Notes: generated by a model not told the origin, from the letters alone. A DNA stretch of 64,000 nt from Brevundimonas diminuta 3F5N (GCF_900163625.1 NZ_FUIE01000010.1:1-64000); one strand, 5' to 3'. Shown: positions 1 through 8,806, counted from the stretch's first letter. Numbers and translations are program-made.

Positions 1-164
1 TTCCTTCTCCCCTTGAGGGAGAAGGTGGACCGTCAGGGCCGGATGAGGGGTGTTGACGCGACATACAGCGATTTCCCTCCGCTAGATTCTTCGGCAGACG
101 AGGCGCTCACACCCCTCATCCGTCTGCCTCCGGCAGCCACCTTCTCCCTCAAGGGGAGAAGGAA
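1..164. repeat. Inverted pair of dispersed CCTTCTCCC-type repeats
   Basis: Two arms (1-53 and 109-164) are nearly perfect reverse complements around a core of about 55 bp. Each arm holds its own small palindrome (CCTTCTCCC, short loop, GGGAGAAGG) followed by a variable GC patch and GGATGAGGGGTGT. A third copy lies at 1719-1769. The first arm may extend beyond the window start. This looks like a REP/BIME-type non-coding repeat. I see no gene in 1-336 apart from this and the rplM promoter region. Confidence 0.75.
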
Positions 165-246
165 GAGGGGGCGGGTATTTTAATACCGCATTTAAAATAT
201 CTAATAAAATCAATTATATAGATCAAAATCGTTACCATAACCGACA

Positions 247-275
247 TTGACCTTCGGCGCGCGAGCCTCTATCAC
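247..275 (+). promoter_or_regulatory. Candidate rplM-rpsI promoter
   Basis: TTGACC (247-252) and TATCAC (270-275) are separated by 17 bp, just downstream of an AT-rich stretch (176-240). Transcription from here would give a leader of about 55 nt before rplM. The -10 matches the consensus only partly, so this is a candidate. Confidence 0.35.
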
Positions 276-336
276 CCCGGCCTTCGCCCGATCCATCTGG
301 TTCGGGCCGCGTTTTTCGTCTTCCAGGACCCTCATC

Positions 337-813
337 ATGCTGAAGAGCACCACGGCTTCGCTGAAGCCGGCCGAGGTCGAGAAGAAGTGGATCCACATCG
401 ACGCCGAAGGCGTCGTCGTGGGCCGCCTCGCGACCTTCATCGCCAACCGCCTGCGCGGCAAGCACCTGCCGACCTACACCCCGCACGTTGACTGCGGCGA
501 CTACGTCGTCGTCACCAACGTCGACAAGGTGGTGTTCACCGGCAAGAAGACCACCGACAAGGTCTACTATCGCCACACCGGCCACCCCGGCGGCATCAAG
601 GAAACCACCCCGGAGAAGGTTCTGGGCGGTCGTTTCCCCGAGCGCGTGCTCGAGAAGGCCGTTGAGCGCATGCTGCCCAAGGAGTCGCCGCTGGCTCGCA
701 AGCAGATGACCCACCTGCGCCTGTTCGCCGGCGCGGCTCACGAACACGAAGCCCAACAGCCCACGACCATCGACTTCAAGTCGATGTCGTCCAAGAACAC
801 CCGGAGCGCCTGA
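337..813 (+). CDS. rplM: 50S ribosomal protein L13
   Basis: This is ribosomal protein L13, an early-assembling protein of the large subunit. The 158-residue product has the expected family length. It carries the N-terminal core ([15 protein letters not shown]), RHTGHPGG in the middle and the C-terminal signature [20 protein letters not shown]. The start at 337 is preferred over the in-frame upstream start at 247 because it gives the normal length and N terminus. It is followed after 2 nt by rpsI, the classical rplM-rpsI operon. Identification is secure. Confidence 0.97.
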   Translation: MLKSTTASLKPAEVEKKWIHIDAEGVVVGRLATFIANRLRGKHLPTYTPHVDCGDYVVVTNVDKVVFTGKKTTDKVYYRHTGHPGGIKETTPEKVLGGRFPERVLEKAVERMLPKESPLARKQMTHLRLFAGAAHEHEAQQPTTIDFKSMSSKNTRSA

Positions 814-815
814 GC

Positions 816-1304
816 ATGACCGACGTGACTCAAGACACCGCCGCCGGCTTTGACGCCCTGAAGGGCCTGGGCACCGCTGCTGCCGAGGAAATCGTCCGCG
901 AGCCGAAGATCGACGCCCTGGGCCGTTCGTACTCGACCGGCAAGCGCAAGAACGCCATCGCCCGCGTGTGGGTGAAGCGCGGCACCGGCAAGATCACCGT
1001 CAACGGCAAGGACGTGGCTGCCTATTTCGCCCGTCCCGTGCTGCAGATGATGGTCGCCCAGCCGCTGAACGTCTCGGACCGCGCCACGCAATACGACGTG
1101 ATCTGCACCGTTGAAGGTTCGGGCCTGTCGGGCCAGGCCGGCGCCATCCGCCACGGCCTGTCGCACGCCCTGACCCACTACGAGCCGGAACTGCGCAAGG
1201 TTCTGAAGCCGCACGGCTTCCTGACCCGCGACAGCCGCGTCGTTGAGCGTAAGAAGTACGGCCGCGCCAAGGCTCGCCGCAGCTTCCAGTTCTCGAAGCG
1301 CTAA
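816..1304 (+). CDS. rpsI: 30S ribosomal protein S9
   Basis: This is ribosomal protein S9, whose basic C-terminal tail reaches toward the P-site tRNA. The 162-residue product carries [17 protein letters not shown], the [10 protein letters not shown] region and the family-typical ending FQFSKR. An N-terminal extension of about 35 residues before the conserved core is usual in alphaproteobacteria. It is cotranscribed with rplM and ends just before a strong intrinsic terminator. Confidence 0.97.
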   Translation: MTDVTQDTAAGFDALKGLGTAAAEEIVREPKIDALGRSYSTGKRKNAIARVWVKRGTGKITVNGKDVAAYFARPVLQMMVAQPLNVSDRATQYDVICTVEGSGLSGQAGAIRHGLSHALTHYEPELRKVLKPHGFLTRDSRVVERKKYGRAKARRSFQFSKR

Positions 1305-1330
1305 GTCGCAACCGCGACTGGGAATACAAA

Positions 1331-1366
1331 GGGCGCTTCGGGGAAACCCGAGGCGCCTTTTTCTTT
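1331..1366 (+). terminator. Intrinsic terminator of rplM-rpsI
   Basis: An 11-bp stem (GGCGCTTCGGG with CCCGAGGCGCC, one G-U pair) closes a GAAA tetraloop and runs into TTTTTCTTTT. It lies 27 nt after the rpsI stop codon. Confidence 0.9.
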
Positions 1367-1377
1367 TGAGGCGCGCA

Positions 1378-1659
1378 ATGCAGATTTCTTGGATGAAAAA
1401 GATGGCGCGTGTTTTTTTTGGGAAAGTGCAGCGGACGCCGGAAGACGTTGTCTCCTGCTTGTCGAACTTTCTCGAAAATCGTGGCGGCCCTTATGATTGG
1501 GACGACTTCATTTCGGTGGATATTGCAGATCCTGCACTTGAAGCGATCCGTGTTGCCGCAGCGAACATCGACTTGCCTGTGAATGCCGATGGCGAGCGTC
1601 GGATACGCGATCTTTTGACTGAGGCGCGACAAGTGGCGCGGGAGAGAAGCGCCGTCTGA
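1378..1659 (+). CDS. Small hypothetical protein, 93 aa
   Basis: I do not recognise this family. The ORF starts 12 nt after the T-tract of the rpsI terminator, with GAGG at suitable spacing. The protein begins MQISWMKKMARVFFGKVQRT and is acidic in its middle part (PYDWDDFISVDIADPALEAI). It shows no signal peptide or membrane segment. Codon use is less GC-biased than in neighbouring genes, which suggests an acquired or fast-evolving gene. A longer in-frame reading from 1243 overlaps rpsI and is rejected. Confidence 0.6.
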   Translation: MQISWMKKMARVFFGKVQRTPEDVVSCLSNFLENRGGPYDWDDFISVDIADPALEAIRVAAANIDLPVNADGERRIRDLLTEARQVARERSAV

Positions 1660-1718
1660 TCTCGACCCAACGATTTGAGCTAGCGTCTCAAATCTGCTGA
1701 ATTCTCGGGGTCCGTGCG

Positions 1719-1769
1719 ACCCCTCATTCGGCCCTGAAGGGCCACCTTCTCCCACAAGGGGAGAAGGGT
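1719..1769 (-). repeat. Third copy of the CCTTCTCCC repeat
   Basis: This is a single repeat unit in the same orientation as the 109-164 arm. It contains the CCTTCTCCC...GGGGAGAAGG palindrome and the ACCCCTCATTCGGCC half. It ends directly in front of the argC ribosome binding site, so it forms most of the argC leader. Confidence 0.7.
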
Positions 1770-1780
1770 AGGAGATGCGC

Positions 1781-2716
1781 ATGACCCACACCATCTTCAT
1801 CGACGGCGAGGCCGGGACCACGGGGCTGGAGATCCGCGAGCGTCTGGAGGCGCGCGGCGATCTGGAGCTGATGCTGCTGGGCGACCGTCGTCGCGATGTC
1901 GGGGCGCGGCGCGAGGCGTTGAACAGCGCCGATGCGGTCATCCTGTGCCTGCCTGACGACGCGGCCATTGAAGCCGTGTCGATGATCGAGAATCCGGCGG
2001 TGCGGGTCATCGACGCCTCGACCGCCTATCGCACAGCGGACGGCTGGACCTATGGCTTCGCCGAGATGGACGCGGCCCAGCGCGCGGCCATCACCGCCTC
2101 GACGCGGGTGTCGAACCCCGGTTGCTATCCGACCGGCTTCATCGGCCTGATGCGGCCGCTGGTGAGGGCGGGACTGGTCCCGGCCGACTGGCCCGTCACG
2201 ATCAATGCGGTGTCCGGCTATTCCGGCGGCGGCAAGGCCATGATCGCCGAGTTTGAAGCCGAGGGCGCTTCGACCGCCTTCCGCTCCTACGGCCTGACGT
2301 TGAAGCACAAGCATGTGCCGGAAATGACGAAGCACGCGGGGCTGTCGCGTTCGGTGCTGTTCTCGCCGGCCGTGGGGAACTATCGCCAGGGGATGCTGGT
2401 CGAGGTCCCGTTGCACCTGTCGGCCCTGCCGGAGACGCCGTCGGTCGAGCGGCTGCATGGCGCCCTGGTCGAAGCCTATGAAAGCCAGCGTTTCGTCGAG
2501 GTGGCCGAGATCGACGAAACCGAAGCCATGACCGGCATCGAGCCCGAGGGCCTGAACGGCACCAATCGGATGCGTCTGCACGTCTTTGGCGATCGCGGCG
2601 GGGAGCAGGCGCGTCTGGTCGCTCTGCTGGACAACCTGGGCAAGGGCGCCTCGGGCGCGGCGGTCCAGAACCTCAACATCATGCTGGGACTGGACGAGAC
2701 GACCGGCCTCAAGTGA
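1781..2716 (+). CDS. argC: N-acetyl-gamma-glutamyl-phosphate reductase (short type)
   Basis: ArgC reduces N-acetylglutamyl-5-phosphate to the semialdehyde with NADPH in arginine biosynthesis. The 311-residue length fits the short ArgC2 type. The N terminus carries the nucleotide-binding glycine motif GEAGTTGLEI, and the catalytic cysteine sits in SNPGCYPTG (Cys115). NAVSGYSGGGK is the substrate-binding segment. ATG 1781 is chosen because AGGAG (1769-1773) is well spaced from it; ATG 1775 directly abuts that site. The gene stands alone, with a hairpin after its stop codon. Confidence 0.93.
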   Translation: MTHTIFIDGEAGTTGLEIRERLEARGDLELMLLGDRRRDVGARREALNSADAVILCLPDDAAIEAVSMIENPAVRVIDASTAYRTADGWTYGFAEMDAAQRAAITASTRVSNPGCYPTGFIGLMRPLVRAGLVPADWPVTINAVSGYSGGGKAMIAEFEAEGASTAFRSYGLTLKHKHVPEMTKHAGLSRSVLFSPAVGNYRQGMLVEVPLHLSALPETPSVERLHGALVEAYESQRFVEVAEIDETEAMTGIEPEGLNGTNRMRLHVFGDRGGEQARLVALLDNLGKGASGAAVQNLNIMLGLDETTGLK

Positions 2717-2725
2717 AGCCGGTCA

Positions 2726-2746
2726 GGGCGCGCGATCAGCGCGCCC
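2726..2746. terminator. Hairpin between argC and the convergent membrane gene
   Basis: A perfect 8-bp GC stem (GGGCGCGC with GCGCGCCC) has a 5-nt GATCA loop. It begins 10 nt after the argC stop and spans the stop codon of the opposite gene. There is no T-tract, so termination is only probable. Confidence 0.4.
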
Positions 2747-3113
2747 GCGCGGCCTTGACGGCCGACTCCACCGTTCCGCCGAAGAAGACGGCGGCGATGA
2801 TGAGCAGCAGGCCGTAGTCGTGGCCGGGGAAGATCAGCGGCACGCCCGCCGCCAGGATGATCAGCGCCGGAAACAGGCTGGCCCAGACGGCGGTCGAGGC
2901 GGCGTCGGGGTGGATCATCGGCGGGCGGCGCATGCCCATTCGCTTCGCCATCAAGCCGTTCAGCGGCACGAAAGCCGCAGGCACGATCAGCGCGATCATC
3001 ACATACTTCACCAACTGCCCCGGCATGCCGAACAAGGTGGCCGTGGCGATCAGCAGGATCAGCGGAATGGCTGTGGCGATCGCCAGCAGCAGGTTGGGCT
3101 CGATACGCTTCAA
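2736..3113 (-). CDS. Small four-helix membrane protein, TTG start
   Basis: Function is unknown. The 125-residue product is very hydrophobic, with about four membrane segments (LLLAIATAIPLILLIATA, LVKYVMIALIVPAAFVP, AVWASLFPALIILAAGVPL, YGLLLIIAAVFFGG). The first in-frame start after phaC is TTG 3113, which overlaps the phaC TGA as TTGA. This implies translational coupling to phaC. A longer in-frame reading upstream runs antiparallel to no gene but overlaps phaC in another frame and is rejected. A role connected with PHA granules is only a guess from position. Confidence 0.65.
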   Translation of the reverse strand: MKRIEPNLLLAIATAIPLILLIATATLFGMPGQLVKYVMIALIVPAAFVPLNGLMAKRMGMRRPPMIHPDAASTAVWASLFPALIILAAGVPLIFPGHDYGLLLIIAAVFFGGTVESAVKAARAR

Positions 3114-5089
3114 GACTTCACTTTCACATAGGCGCCGGGCGCCGGTTCGATGGGCTTCAATGTCCCGGTCTTGGGATCGCGCGCGACGATCTTCTCGCCG
3201 GACTTCGCGCCCAGCCAGTCGGCCCAGTGCGACCACCAGCTTCCGGGATGCTGTTCCGCCTCCGCTTGCCATTCCTGAAGCGTTTCGGGAAGGGCGGCGT
3301 TGACCCAGTGCTGATACTTGTTGGCCGACGGCGGGTTGATGACCCCGGCGATATGGCCTGATCCCGCCAGGGTATAGGTGACCGGCCCGCCGAATAGCCG
3401 GGCCGAGCGATAGACCGAGTTCATCGGCGCGATGTGGTCCTCGCGGCTGGCCTGGAAATAGAGGGGGATGCGGACCTTCGACAGGTCGATGCGCTCGCCG
3501 TCGATCTCCAGCTCGCCCTTCGACAGGGCGTTCTGGCCGTACATCAGGCGCAGGTATTGCAGGTGCAGCCGCTTGGGCATCCGCGTCTGGTCGGCGTTCC
3601 ACGACAGCAGATCGAAGGCGGGCGGCGCCTTGCCCATCAGATAGTTGGACACGAAGAAGGACCAGATCAGGTCGTTGGCCCTCAGGGCGTTGAAGGTATC
3701 GGCCATCGCCGTGCCGGGCAGGACGCCGCCCGCCTCGTCCATCATGCGCTCGATCTCGGCCAGCCAGTGCTCGTCGGTGAACAGCAGCAGGTCGCCTGCC
3801 TCGGCGAAGTCGTGCTGGGCGGCGAAGAAGGTGGCCGAGGCGACACGGTCATCCCCCTTGGCCGCCATGTGCGCCAGGCTGGCGCCCAGCATGGTGCCGC
3901 CGATGCAGTAGCCGACGGTGTTCACATGCGCCTGGCCGGTCTGCTCCAGCGTCTTCTCGACGGCGCGATAGACGCCCTTCTTCATGTAATCGTCGAGGCC
4001 GAACTCCGCCTTGTCGCGGTCCGGGTTGACCCATGAGCAGACGAAGACGGTGAAGCCCTGCGCGCTCAGCCAGCGGATCAGGGAGTTCGCCGGCTGCAGG
4101 TCCATGATGTAGAATTTGTTGATCCACGGCGGGAAGATCAGCAACGGAATGGCGTGCTGCTGATCGGTCGCGGCGTCGTACTGGATCAGCTCGAACAGTT
4201 CGTCGCGCCAGACGACCTGGCCCGGCGCCGTGGCGACGTTCTCGCCCAGGACGAAGCGGCCATAGTCGGCCTGACTGATCTTCAGCGACCCGGCGCCGCG
4301 CTCCAGATCGGCGGCGAAGTTCTGCATCCCGCGCACCAGGGATTCGCCGCTCGTCTCTGCCAGGGCCTTCAGCGCCACGGGGTTCGACGCCAGGAAGTTG
4401 GCGGGCGAGAAGGCGTCGGTCAGCAGGCGGGTGAAGAACTCGGCCCGGCGCTTCACGCGCGGGTCCACGTCCTCGACGCTGGAGACCAGGCTGTTCATCC
4501 AGTCCGAGGTGGCCAGATAGGACTGGCGCATCATGTCGAACATGGGGTTTTCGGACCAGGCCGGGTCGCGGAACCGCTTGTCGGACGGGGCGGGGTTGTC
4601 GACCGTCTCGCCCATCGCCCGGCGGGTCGTGGTCGACCACAACTCCATATAGCGGCCGAACAGGTCGGCCTGGGCCTGGAACAGCTTTTCGGGGCGGGCG
4701 GCCAGGCTGGCCATGACCGAGGACATGGCCGGGCCGACATTGAACGGGTCGGGCGATAGGGCGGCGGGGCGGTCGGCCTGTGACAGGGCCGCTTCGGCCA
4801 CCGCCGTCTGGGCCATCATCGCCGCCTTGGCCAGGTTCAGGGACAGCGTCTCCAGCTGCTGACGCTGTTCGGCGCTGAAGGCCATGAAGTCGGGCGCGGG
4901 AGAGGCGGCTTCGGCCTCGGGCGCTGGGGGCGCGGCGGGCGCTGGTTCGGGCTTTTCAACCGGGGCGGCGGCTTTTCTCACGCGCGGCTTGGCCGAGGTC
5001 GGGCGTCCGGCCTTGCGCGGGGCGGCTGTCTTTTCGGGCGCGCCGTCGGGCGCATCTGGGGACGAAGCCTTGGTCGGGCGCTTGGCCAT
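3110..5089 (-). CDS. phaC: Class I polyhydroxyalkanoate synthase
   Basis: PhaC polymerises (R)-3-hydroxyacyl-CoA into PHA storage granules in the cytoplasm. The nucleophile lies in the lipase-like box GYCIGG (Cys395). The remaining catalytic residues are seen in REDHIAP (Asp551) and GSGHIAG (His579). The conserved N-terminal PhaC domain (NPLSPDPF-like region onward) precedes the alpha/beta-hydrolase fold. The product is 659 residues, longer than the usual 570-600. The excess is an Ala/Pro/Lys-rich N-terminal stretch of about 65 residues. The start at 5089 has GGAGG upstream; extension further upstream would run over the divergent lipoprotein gene. Confidence 0.92.
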   Translation of the reverse strand: MAKRPTKASSPDAPDGAPEKTAAPRKAGRPTSAKPRVRKAAAPVEKPEPAPAAPPAPEAEAASPAPDFMAFSAEQRQQLETLSLNLAKAAMMAQTAVAEAALSQADRPAALSPDPFNVGPAMSSVMASLAARPEKLFQAQADLFGRYMELWSTTTRRAMGETVDNPAPSDKRFRDPAWSENPMFDMMRQSYLATSDWMNSLVSSVEDVDPRVKRRAEFFTRLLTDAFSPANFLASNPVALKALAETSGESLVRGMQNFAADLERGAGSLKISQADYGRFVLGENVATAPGQVVWRDELFELIQYDAATDQQHAIPLLIFPPWINKFYIMDLQPANSLIRWLSAQGFTVFVCSWVNPDRDKAEFGLDDYMKKGVYRAVEKTLEQTGQAHVNTVGYCIGGTMLGASLAHMAAKGDDRVASATFFAAQHDFAEAGDLLLFTDEHWLAEIERMMDEAGGVLPGTAMADTFNALRANDLIWSFFVSNYLMGKAPPAFDLLSWNADQTRMPKRLHLQYLRLMYGQNALSKGELEIDGERIDLSKVRIPLYFQASREDHIAPMNSVYRSARLFGGPVTYTLAGSGHIAGVINPPSANKYQHWVNAALPETLQEWQAEAEQHPGSWWSHWADWLGAKSGEKIVARDPKTGTLKPIEPAPGAYVKVKS

Positions 5090-5150
5090 GGCGAACCTCC
5101 GATGGGGACGAGCAAATTTGCGCGCCTTCCTCCCGACGCGATGATGGCAT

Positions 5151-5627
5151 ATGTCAGTGACCGAAATGAACGCGATTGTGCTGAAAAAGACGGGATGGAC
5201 GGCGGCTTGGGGCATGGCCCTGGGCTCGGCCTTGGTTTTGGGCGGCTGCGTCAGCGCCTTCGAGCCTAAGACCGACCCTACATCGCCTCTGGCGCCCAGG
5301 GTGCAGCAGTTGGTCGATGAGAATCGCCAGTATCCGCGCTGGGCCGATTTTCCGCGCAGCAGCTCGCCCTTGCCCGCTCCGGCCGAGATCGCCGCCAATG
5401 TCGGTCGTCTGGAAAGCCGCAACGCCGCCCTGACCGCCGAGACGGCGCGCATCGACTGGACGCTGAACACCGATCCGGCCGCCTTCGTCGCGCAGGTCAA
5501 CCGTCGCGTGGACGCCAGCCAGATGTCGCCCCAGACCCTGCGCACCGCTGAACAGGTCGAGGCCTACGCCGAGGAACTGCGTCGTCGCGCCAAGGCCCCG
5601 CCGCCGATCGACCGCCCGCGTCGCTGA
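5151..5627 (+). CDS. Hypothetical lipoprotein, 158 aa
   Basis: This is a predicted lipoprotein of unknown function. A short N terminus is followed by a hydrophobic stretch and the lipobox VLGGC, with the lipidated Cys near residue 33. The mature part is polar, with a Pro/Ser-rich linker and a probable helix (LESRNAALTAETARIDWTL). ATG 5166 is an alternative start that gives a more typical signal peptide. It is divergent from phaC, with 61 bp between the two starts, and recJ follows downstream. Confidence 0.75.
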   Translation: MSVTEMNAIVLKKTGWTAAWGMALGSALVLGGCVSAFEPKTDPTSPLAPRVQQLVDENRQYPRWADFPRSSSPLPAPAEIAANVGRLESRNAALTAETARIDWTLNTDPAAFVAQVNRRVDASQMSPQTLRTAEQVEAYAEELRRRAKAPPPIDRPRR

Positions 5628-5807
5628 GGTCTGTGACCGCAACAGGCGCAGCCCGGCCTTAAGGTCGTGAGGCGGGCGAACGTCGCGTCCCGGCTCGAAT
5701 CCCGCGATCCTCAGGGCGCCGAAAGGCCGTCGTCCGCTCTTGTCCCGAAGGTCCGTCATGGCCCGCATCATTCCAGCCGCCTTTTCCATCACCGGCCGAG
5801 CCTCCTG

Positions 5808-7610
5808 ATGGCGGACGGCGCCGCTTCGCCGGCCTTCCTCGGCGTCAGCCGCTCCCTGTCCGGGCGAGCCTGGCGACAGCGTCCGGCCGAGACGGCGACG
5901 ACCCGCGCCCATATGCAGGCGCTGGGTCTGGACGAGCCGCTGGCGCGGGCGCTGGCGTCACGCGGCGTGGCGGGCGAGCAGGGCGCCGACTTCCTGAAGC
6001 CGACGCTGAAGGCGCTGTTTCCCAATCCGTCCAGCTTCATGGATATGGACGCCGCCGCCGCCGCCATCGTCGATGCGCTTCAGGCCCAGGCCAGCATCCA
6101 CGTCTTCGCCGACTACGACGTGGACGGGGCGTCCAGCGCGGCCCTGCTGGTGCGTTGGTTCCGCACCCTGGGCGCGGACCTGCCCATCTATGTCCCTGAC
6201 CGCCTGACCGAGGGTTACGGCCCCAGCGCGCGGGCCTTCGACACGCTGAAGGCGCGGGGCGCCGATCTGGTCATCACTGTCGATTGCGGGGCGGCGGCCA
6301 ATGAGGCGGTGGCCCATGCGGCGGCCATCGGTCTGAAGGTCGTGGTCATCGACCATCACATGATGCGCGAAGAGCCGCCGGCCTGTCTGGCCGTGGTCAA
6401 TCCGAACCGGCCCGGCTGCGGCTCGGGACAGGGCAATCTGGCGGCGGCGGGCGTGGTCTTCGTCCTGCTGGCCGCCCTGAACCGCGAGGCGCGCGGTCGC
6501 GGCCTGTTCGAGGGCAAGGCCGAGCCGGACATCCGCCAGTGGCTGGACCTGGCCGCCATGGGGGCCATCTGCGACGTGACGGGCCTGACCGGCTTCAACC
6601 GCGCCCTGACCAGCCTGGGGCTGGGGGTCATGTCGCACTGGCGCAATCCGGGCTTGCGCGCCCTGCTGGCGGCGGCGGGCGCCGAACCGGGGCCGGCCAA
6701 GACCAATCACGCGGGCTTCATCCTGGGACCACGCATCAATGCAGGCGGCCGCATCGGCAAGTCGGACCTTGGCGCGCGCCTGCTGTCCACCGACGACCCT
6801 GACGAGGCGCGGGTGTTGGCTCAAGAACTGGACGCCTTGAACATCGCCCGGCGCGAGGTCGAGGCCGAGGTCACGGAACAGGCCGTCCGCCGCGTCGAGG
6901 CGACCGGCGCCCACTCTGACGACAGCGCCGTCGTGGTCGTCAGCGGCGAGGACTGGCACCCCGGCGTCGTCGGCATCGTCGCCGGACGCCTGCGCGAACG
7001 CTGGAGAAAGCCGGTCATCGTCATCGGCGTCGACGCCATCAACGGCGTAGGCAAGGGGTCGGGCCGGTCGCAGCCTGGCATGAACCTGGGTCGGGCGGTG
7101 CAGGCCGCATGGAACGAGGGCCTGCTGATCGCGGGCGGCGGCCACGCCATGGCGGCGGGGCTGACGGTGGCGGCCGATCGCATCGACGAGTTGCGCGCCT
7201 TCCTCAACGAACGCCTGTCGGCCGAGCGCGTCGAAGCCGTGGCCCAGGACTGGGTCGAGGTCGACGCCCTGATTGATCCGCGCGCCGCCACCCGTGACCT
7301 GTTCGAGGCGTTCGAGCAACTGGCCCCCTATGGTCCGGCCAACCCGGAGCCTCTGTTCGCGCTGGAGGGCGTTCAGGCGCGCGAGCCGGCCGCCATGAAC
7401 GGCGGCCATGTGCGGTGTCGCCTGGTCGGTCCGGACGGCGCCTCGGTGCGGGCCATCGCCTGGCGTTGCGCCGACCTGCCGACGGGCAAGGCGCTGCTGG
7501 CGGGGCAGGGCGGATTGAATGTGGTCGGGCGGCTCAGGGCCGACGATTGGAACGGTCGCCGCGGGGTCCAGTTCGAGATTGAGGACGTCGCCGACCCGCG
7601 CATGGCCTGA
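5808..7610 (+). CDS. recJ: Single-stranded-DNA-specific exonuclease RecJ
   Basis: RecJ is the 5'-3' exonuclease acting on single-stranded DNA in RecF-pathway recombination and mismatch repair. The 600-residue length is standard. The DHH phosphoesterase core shows DYDVDG (102-107) and the DHH triplet in VVVIDHHMM (182-184). The DHHA1 region contains GGGHAMAAGLTV, followed by an OB-fold-like C terminus. The start at 5808 gives the normal length; in-frame sequence upstream lacks family character. The two metal-binding motifs are intact, so the enzyme should be active. Confidence 0.95.
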   Translation: MADGAASPAFLGVSRSLSGRAWRQRPAETATTRAHMQALGLDEPLARALASRGVAGEQGADFLKPTLKALFPNPSSFMDMDAAAAAIVDALQAQASIHVFADYDVDGASSAALLVRWFRTLGADLPIYVPDRLTEGYGPSARAFDTLKARGADLVITVDCGAAANEAVAHAAAIGLKVVVIDHHMMREEPPACLAVVNPNRPGCGSGQGNLAAAGVVFVLLAALNREARGRGLFEGKAEPDIRQWLDLAAMGAICDVTGLTGFNRALTSLGLGVMSHWRNPGLRALLAAAGAEPGPAKTNHAGFILGPRINAGGRIGKSDLGARLLSTDDPDEARVLAQELDALNIARREVEAEVTEQAVRRVEATGAHSDDSAVVVVSGEDWHPGVVGIVAGRLRERWRKPVIVIGVDAINGVGKGSGRSQPGMNLGRAVQAAWNEGLLIAGGGHAMAAGLTVAADRIDELRAFLNERLSAERVEAVAQDWVEVDALIDPRAATRDLFEAFEQLAPYGPANPEPLFALEGVQAREPAAMNGGHVRCRLVGPDGASVRAIAWRCADLPTGKALLAGQGGLNVVGRLRADDWNGRRGVQFEIEDVADPRMA

Positions 7611-7725
7611 AACCGTCAGCCTTGGCCGTGAAACGACGCAGGTCTTTGAAAAAGTCGCACAAATCCGTCTCGGCGCGCTTGCCATAAGCGGAATCGGCGG
7701 CTATCTACACGGTCCTCCGCGCAGC

Positions 7726-7800
7726 GGTCCCTTCGTCTATCGGTTAGGACGTCAGGTTTTCAACCTGAAAAGAGGGGTTCGACTCCCCTAGGGACTGCCA
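7726..7800 (+). tRNA. tRNA-Glu (UUC), copy 1
   Basis: The cloverleaf is visible: acceptor GGTCCCT with AGGGACT, anticodon stem TCAGG/CCTGA closing loop TTTTCAA (anticodon UUC), T-arm GGGGTTCGACTCCCC and an encoded CCA. A second copy lies 256 bp downstream. CTCCGCG before and CGCGGAG after the gene can pair and extend the acceptor helix. Confidence 0.95.
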
Positions 7801-7981
7801 CGCGGAGTTTATCTCTCCCGACATTCGAATGCGTTTCCCTTGGCGATTTCGCGCGCCTGTATGGCTGCGGCGCCCAGGATCCAGCATCGAAACGGCGCGT
7901 CTGTCGTTTTTTTGCAAAAGCGCGCGACGCCCTCTTGCATCGCCGAAAAGGGACGGCTATCAGGCCGCTCCTCCGCGCAGC

Positions 7982-8056
7982 GGTCCCTTCGTCTATCGGT
8001 TAGGACGTCAGGTTTTCAACCTGAAAAGAGGGGTTCGATTCCCCTAGGGACTGCCA
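7982..8056 (+). tRNA. tRNA-Glu (UUC), copy 2
   Basis: This copy is identical to the first except for T at 8039 in place of C at 7783, in the T-loop. The duplicated unit is about 95 bp (7713-7807 and 7969-8063) and includes the short flanks that pair with each other. CCA is encoded. Confidence 0.95.
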
Positions 8057-8240
8057 CGCGGAGCGAATAACCCTTTCCCCCGCCATCGTTGTTTTCTTCG
8101 TCGACCGCCTTCGCGCGGCCTTTTCGCGTGCGCGACATTTGCTTGTCGACAATATGGCGCAAAAAGGGCAACTTGTCTGTCCGAGTTAAAAGAACCGTGT
8201 TAGTGTAGCTGACCCGTAGTGTTGCGGGCGGGGGTTCAAG

Positions 8241-8780
8241 GTGGCGAGTAGTGACGTGATGGAGCCGATTGAGACCGTAAAGGTCGTCGGAAGGGTCAAA
8301 TGGTTCGATGCCGGCAAGGGGTACGGCTTCATCGTACCGGACCAGCCGGAGTTGACCGAAGAGAGGGACGTGTTGCTGCACGTCACCAGCCTGCGCGACG
8401 CAGGTCATGAGTTGGCGGGCGAGGGCGCATCTATCGTTTGCGAGTGCGCCAAGCGGGCCAAGGGCTGGCAGGTGGTCAATATCGTCGAGCTGGAAGCCAG
8501 CGCCGCGTTGGTTCGACGTGAGCCGGTGCGCAGTTCGGCCCATGCCTGGACGGAAGGCGCGCCCGAGGGGCCGCTGGAAGCCGCCGTCGTCAAATGGTTC
8601 AATCGCACCAAGGGTTATGGATTCGTCGTGCGCGACGGTCAGGCGGGCGATATCTTCGTCCACGTCGAGACATTGCGTCGCTGCGGTCTGGACGACCTGC
8701 TGCCGGGCGACCCGGTGAACGTGCGTTTCGCGGAAGGCCCCAAGGGGCTGGTCGTGGCCGATATCAGACCGGGCGGGTGA
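8241..8780 (+). CDS. Cold-shock protein with two cold-shock domains
   Basis: This is a CspA-family nucleic-acid-binding protein with two cold-shock domains, a form common in Caulobacterales. The RNP1-type motifs are [12 protein letters not shown] near residue 20 and [12 protein letters not shown] near residue 118; a second RNP-like stretch, DIFVHV, follows in domain 2. In domain 1 the corresponding stretch reads DVLLHV. The 179-residue product starts at GTG 8241; ATG 8259 is an alternative. The leader between tRNA-Glu and the gene is about 185 bp and could be a regulated 5' UTR, but I see no definite structure. Confidence 0.9.
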   Translation: MASSDVMEPIETVKVVGRVKWFDAGKGYGFIVPDQPELTEERDVLLHVTSLRDAGHELAGEGASIVCECAKRAKGWQVVNIVELEASAALVRREPVRSSAHAWTEGAPEGPLEAAVVKWFNRTKGYGFVVRDGQAGDIFVHVETLRRCGLDDLLPGDPVNVRFAEGPKGLVVADIRPGG

Positions 8781-8806
8781 TCTTCGTCCGATAGAAGGAC
8801 GAAGAC

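Noticed and set aside
1..164. CRISPR array or insertion sequence end
   Set aside because: The repeats are inverted rather than regularly spaced direct repeats, and there is no transposase gene or target duplication.
5958..7685. Long minus-strand open frame (575 codons) opposite recJ
   Set aside because: It is an antisense shadow of high-GC coding sequence. The composition is Arg/Gln/His/Gly-rich with no family motif, while the plus strand encodes complete RecJ.
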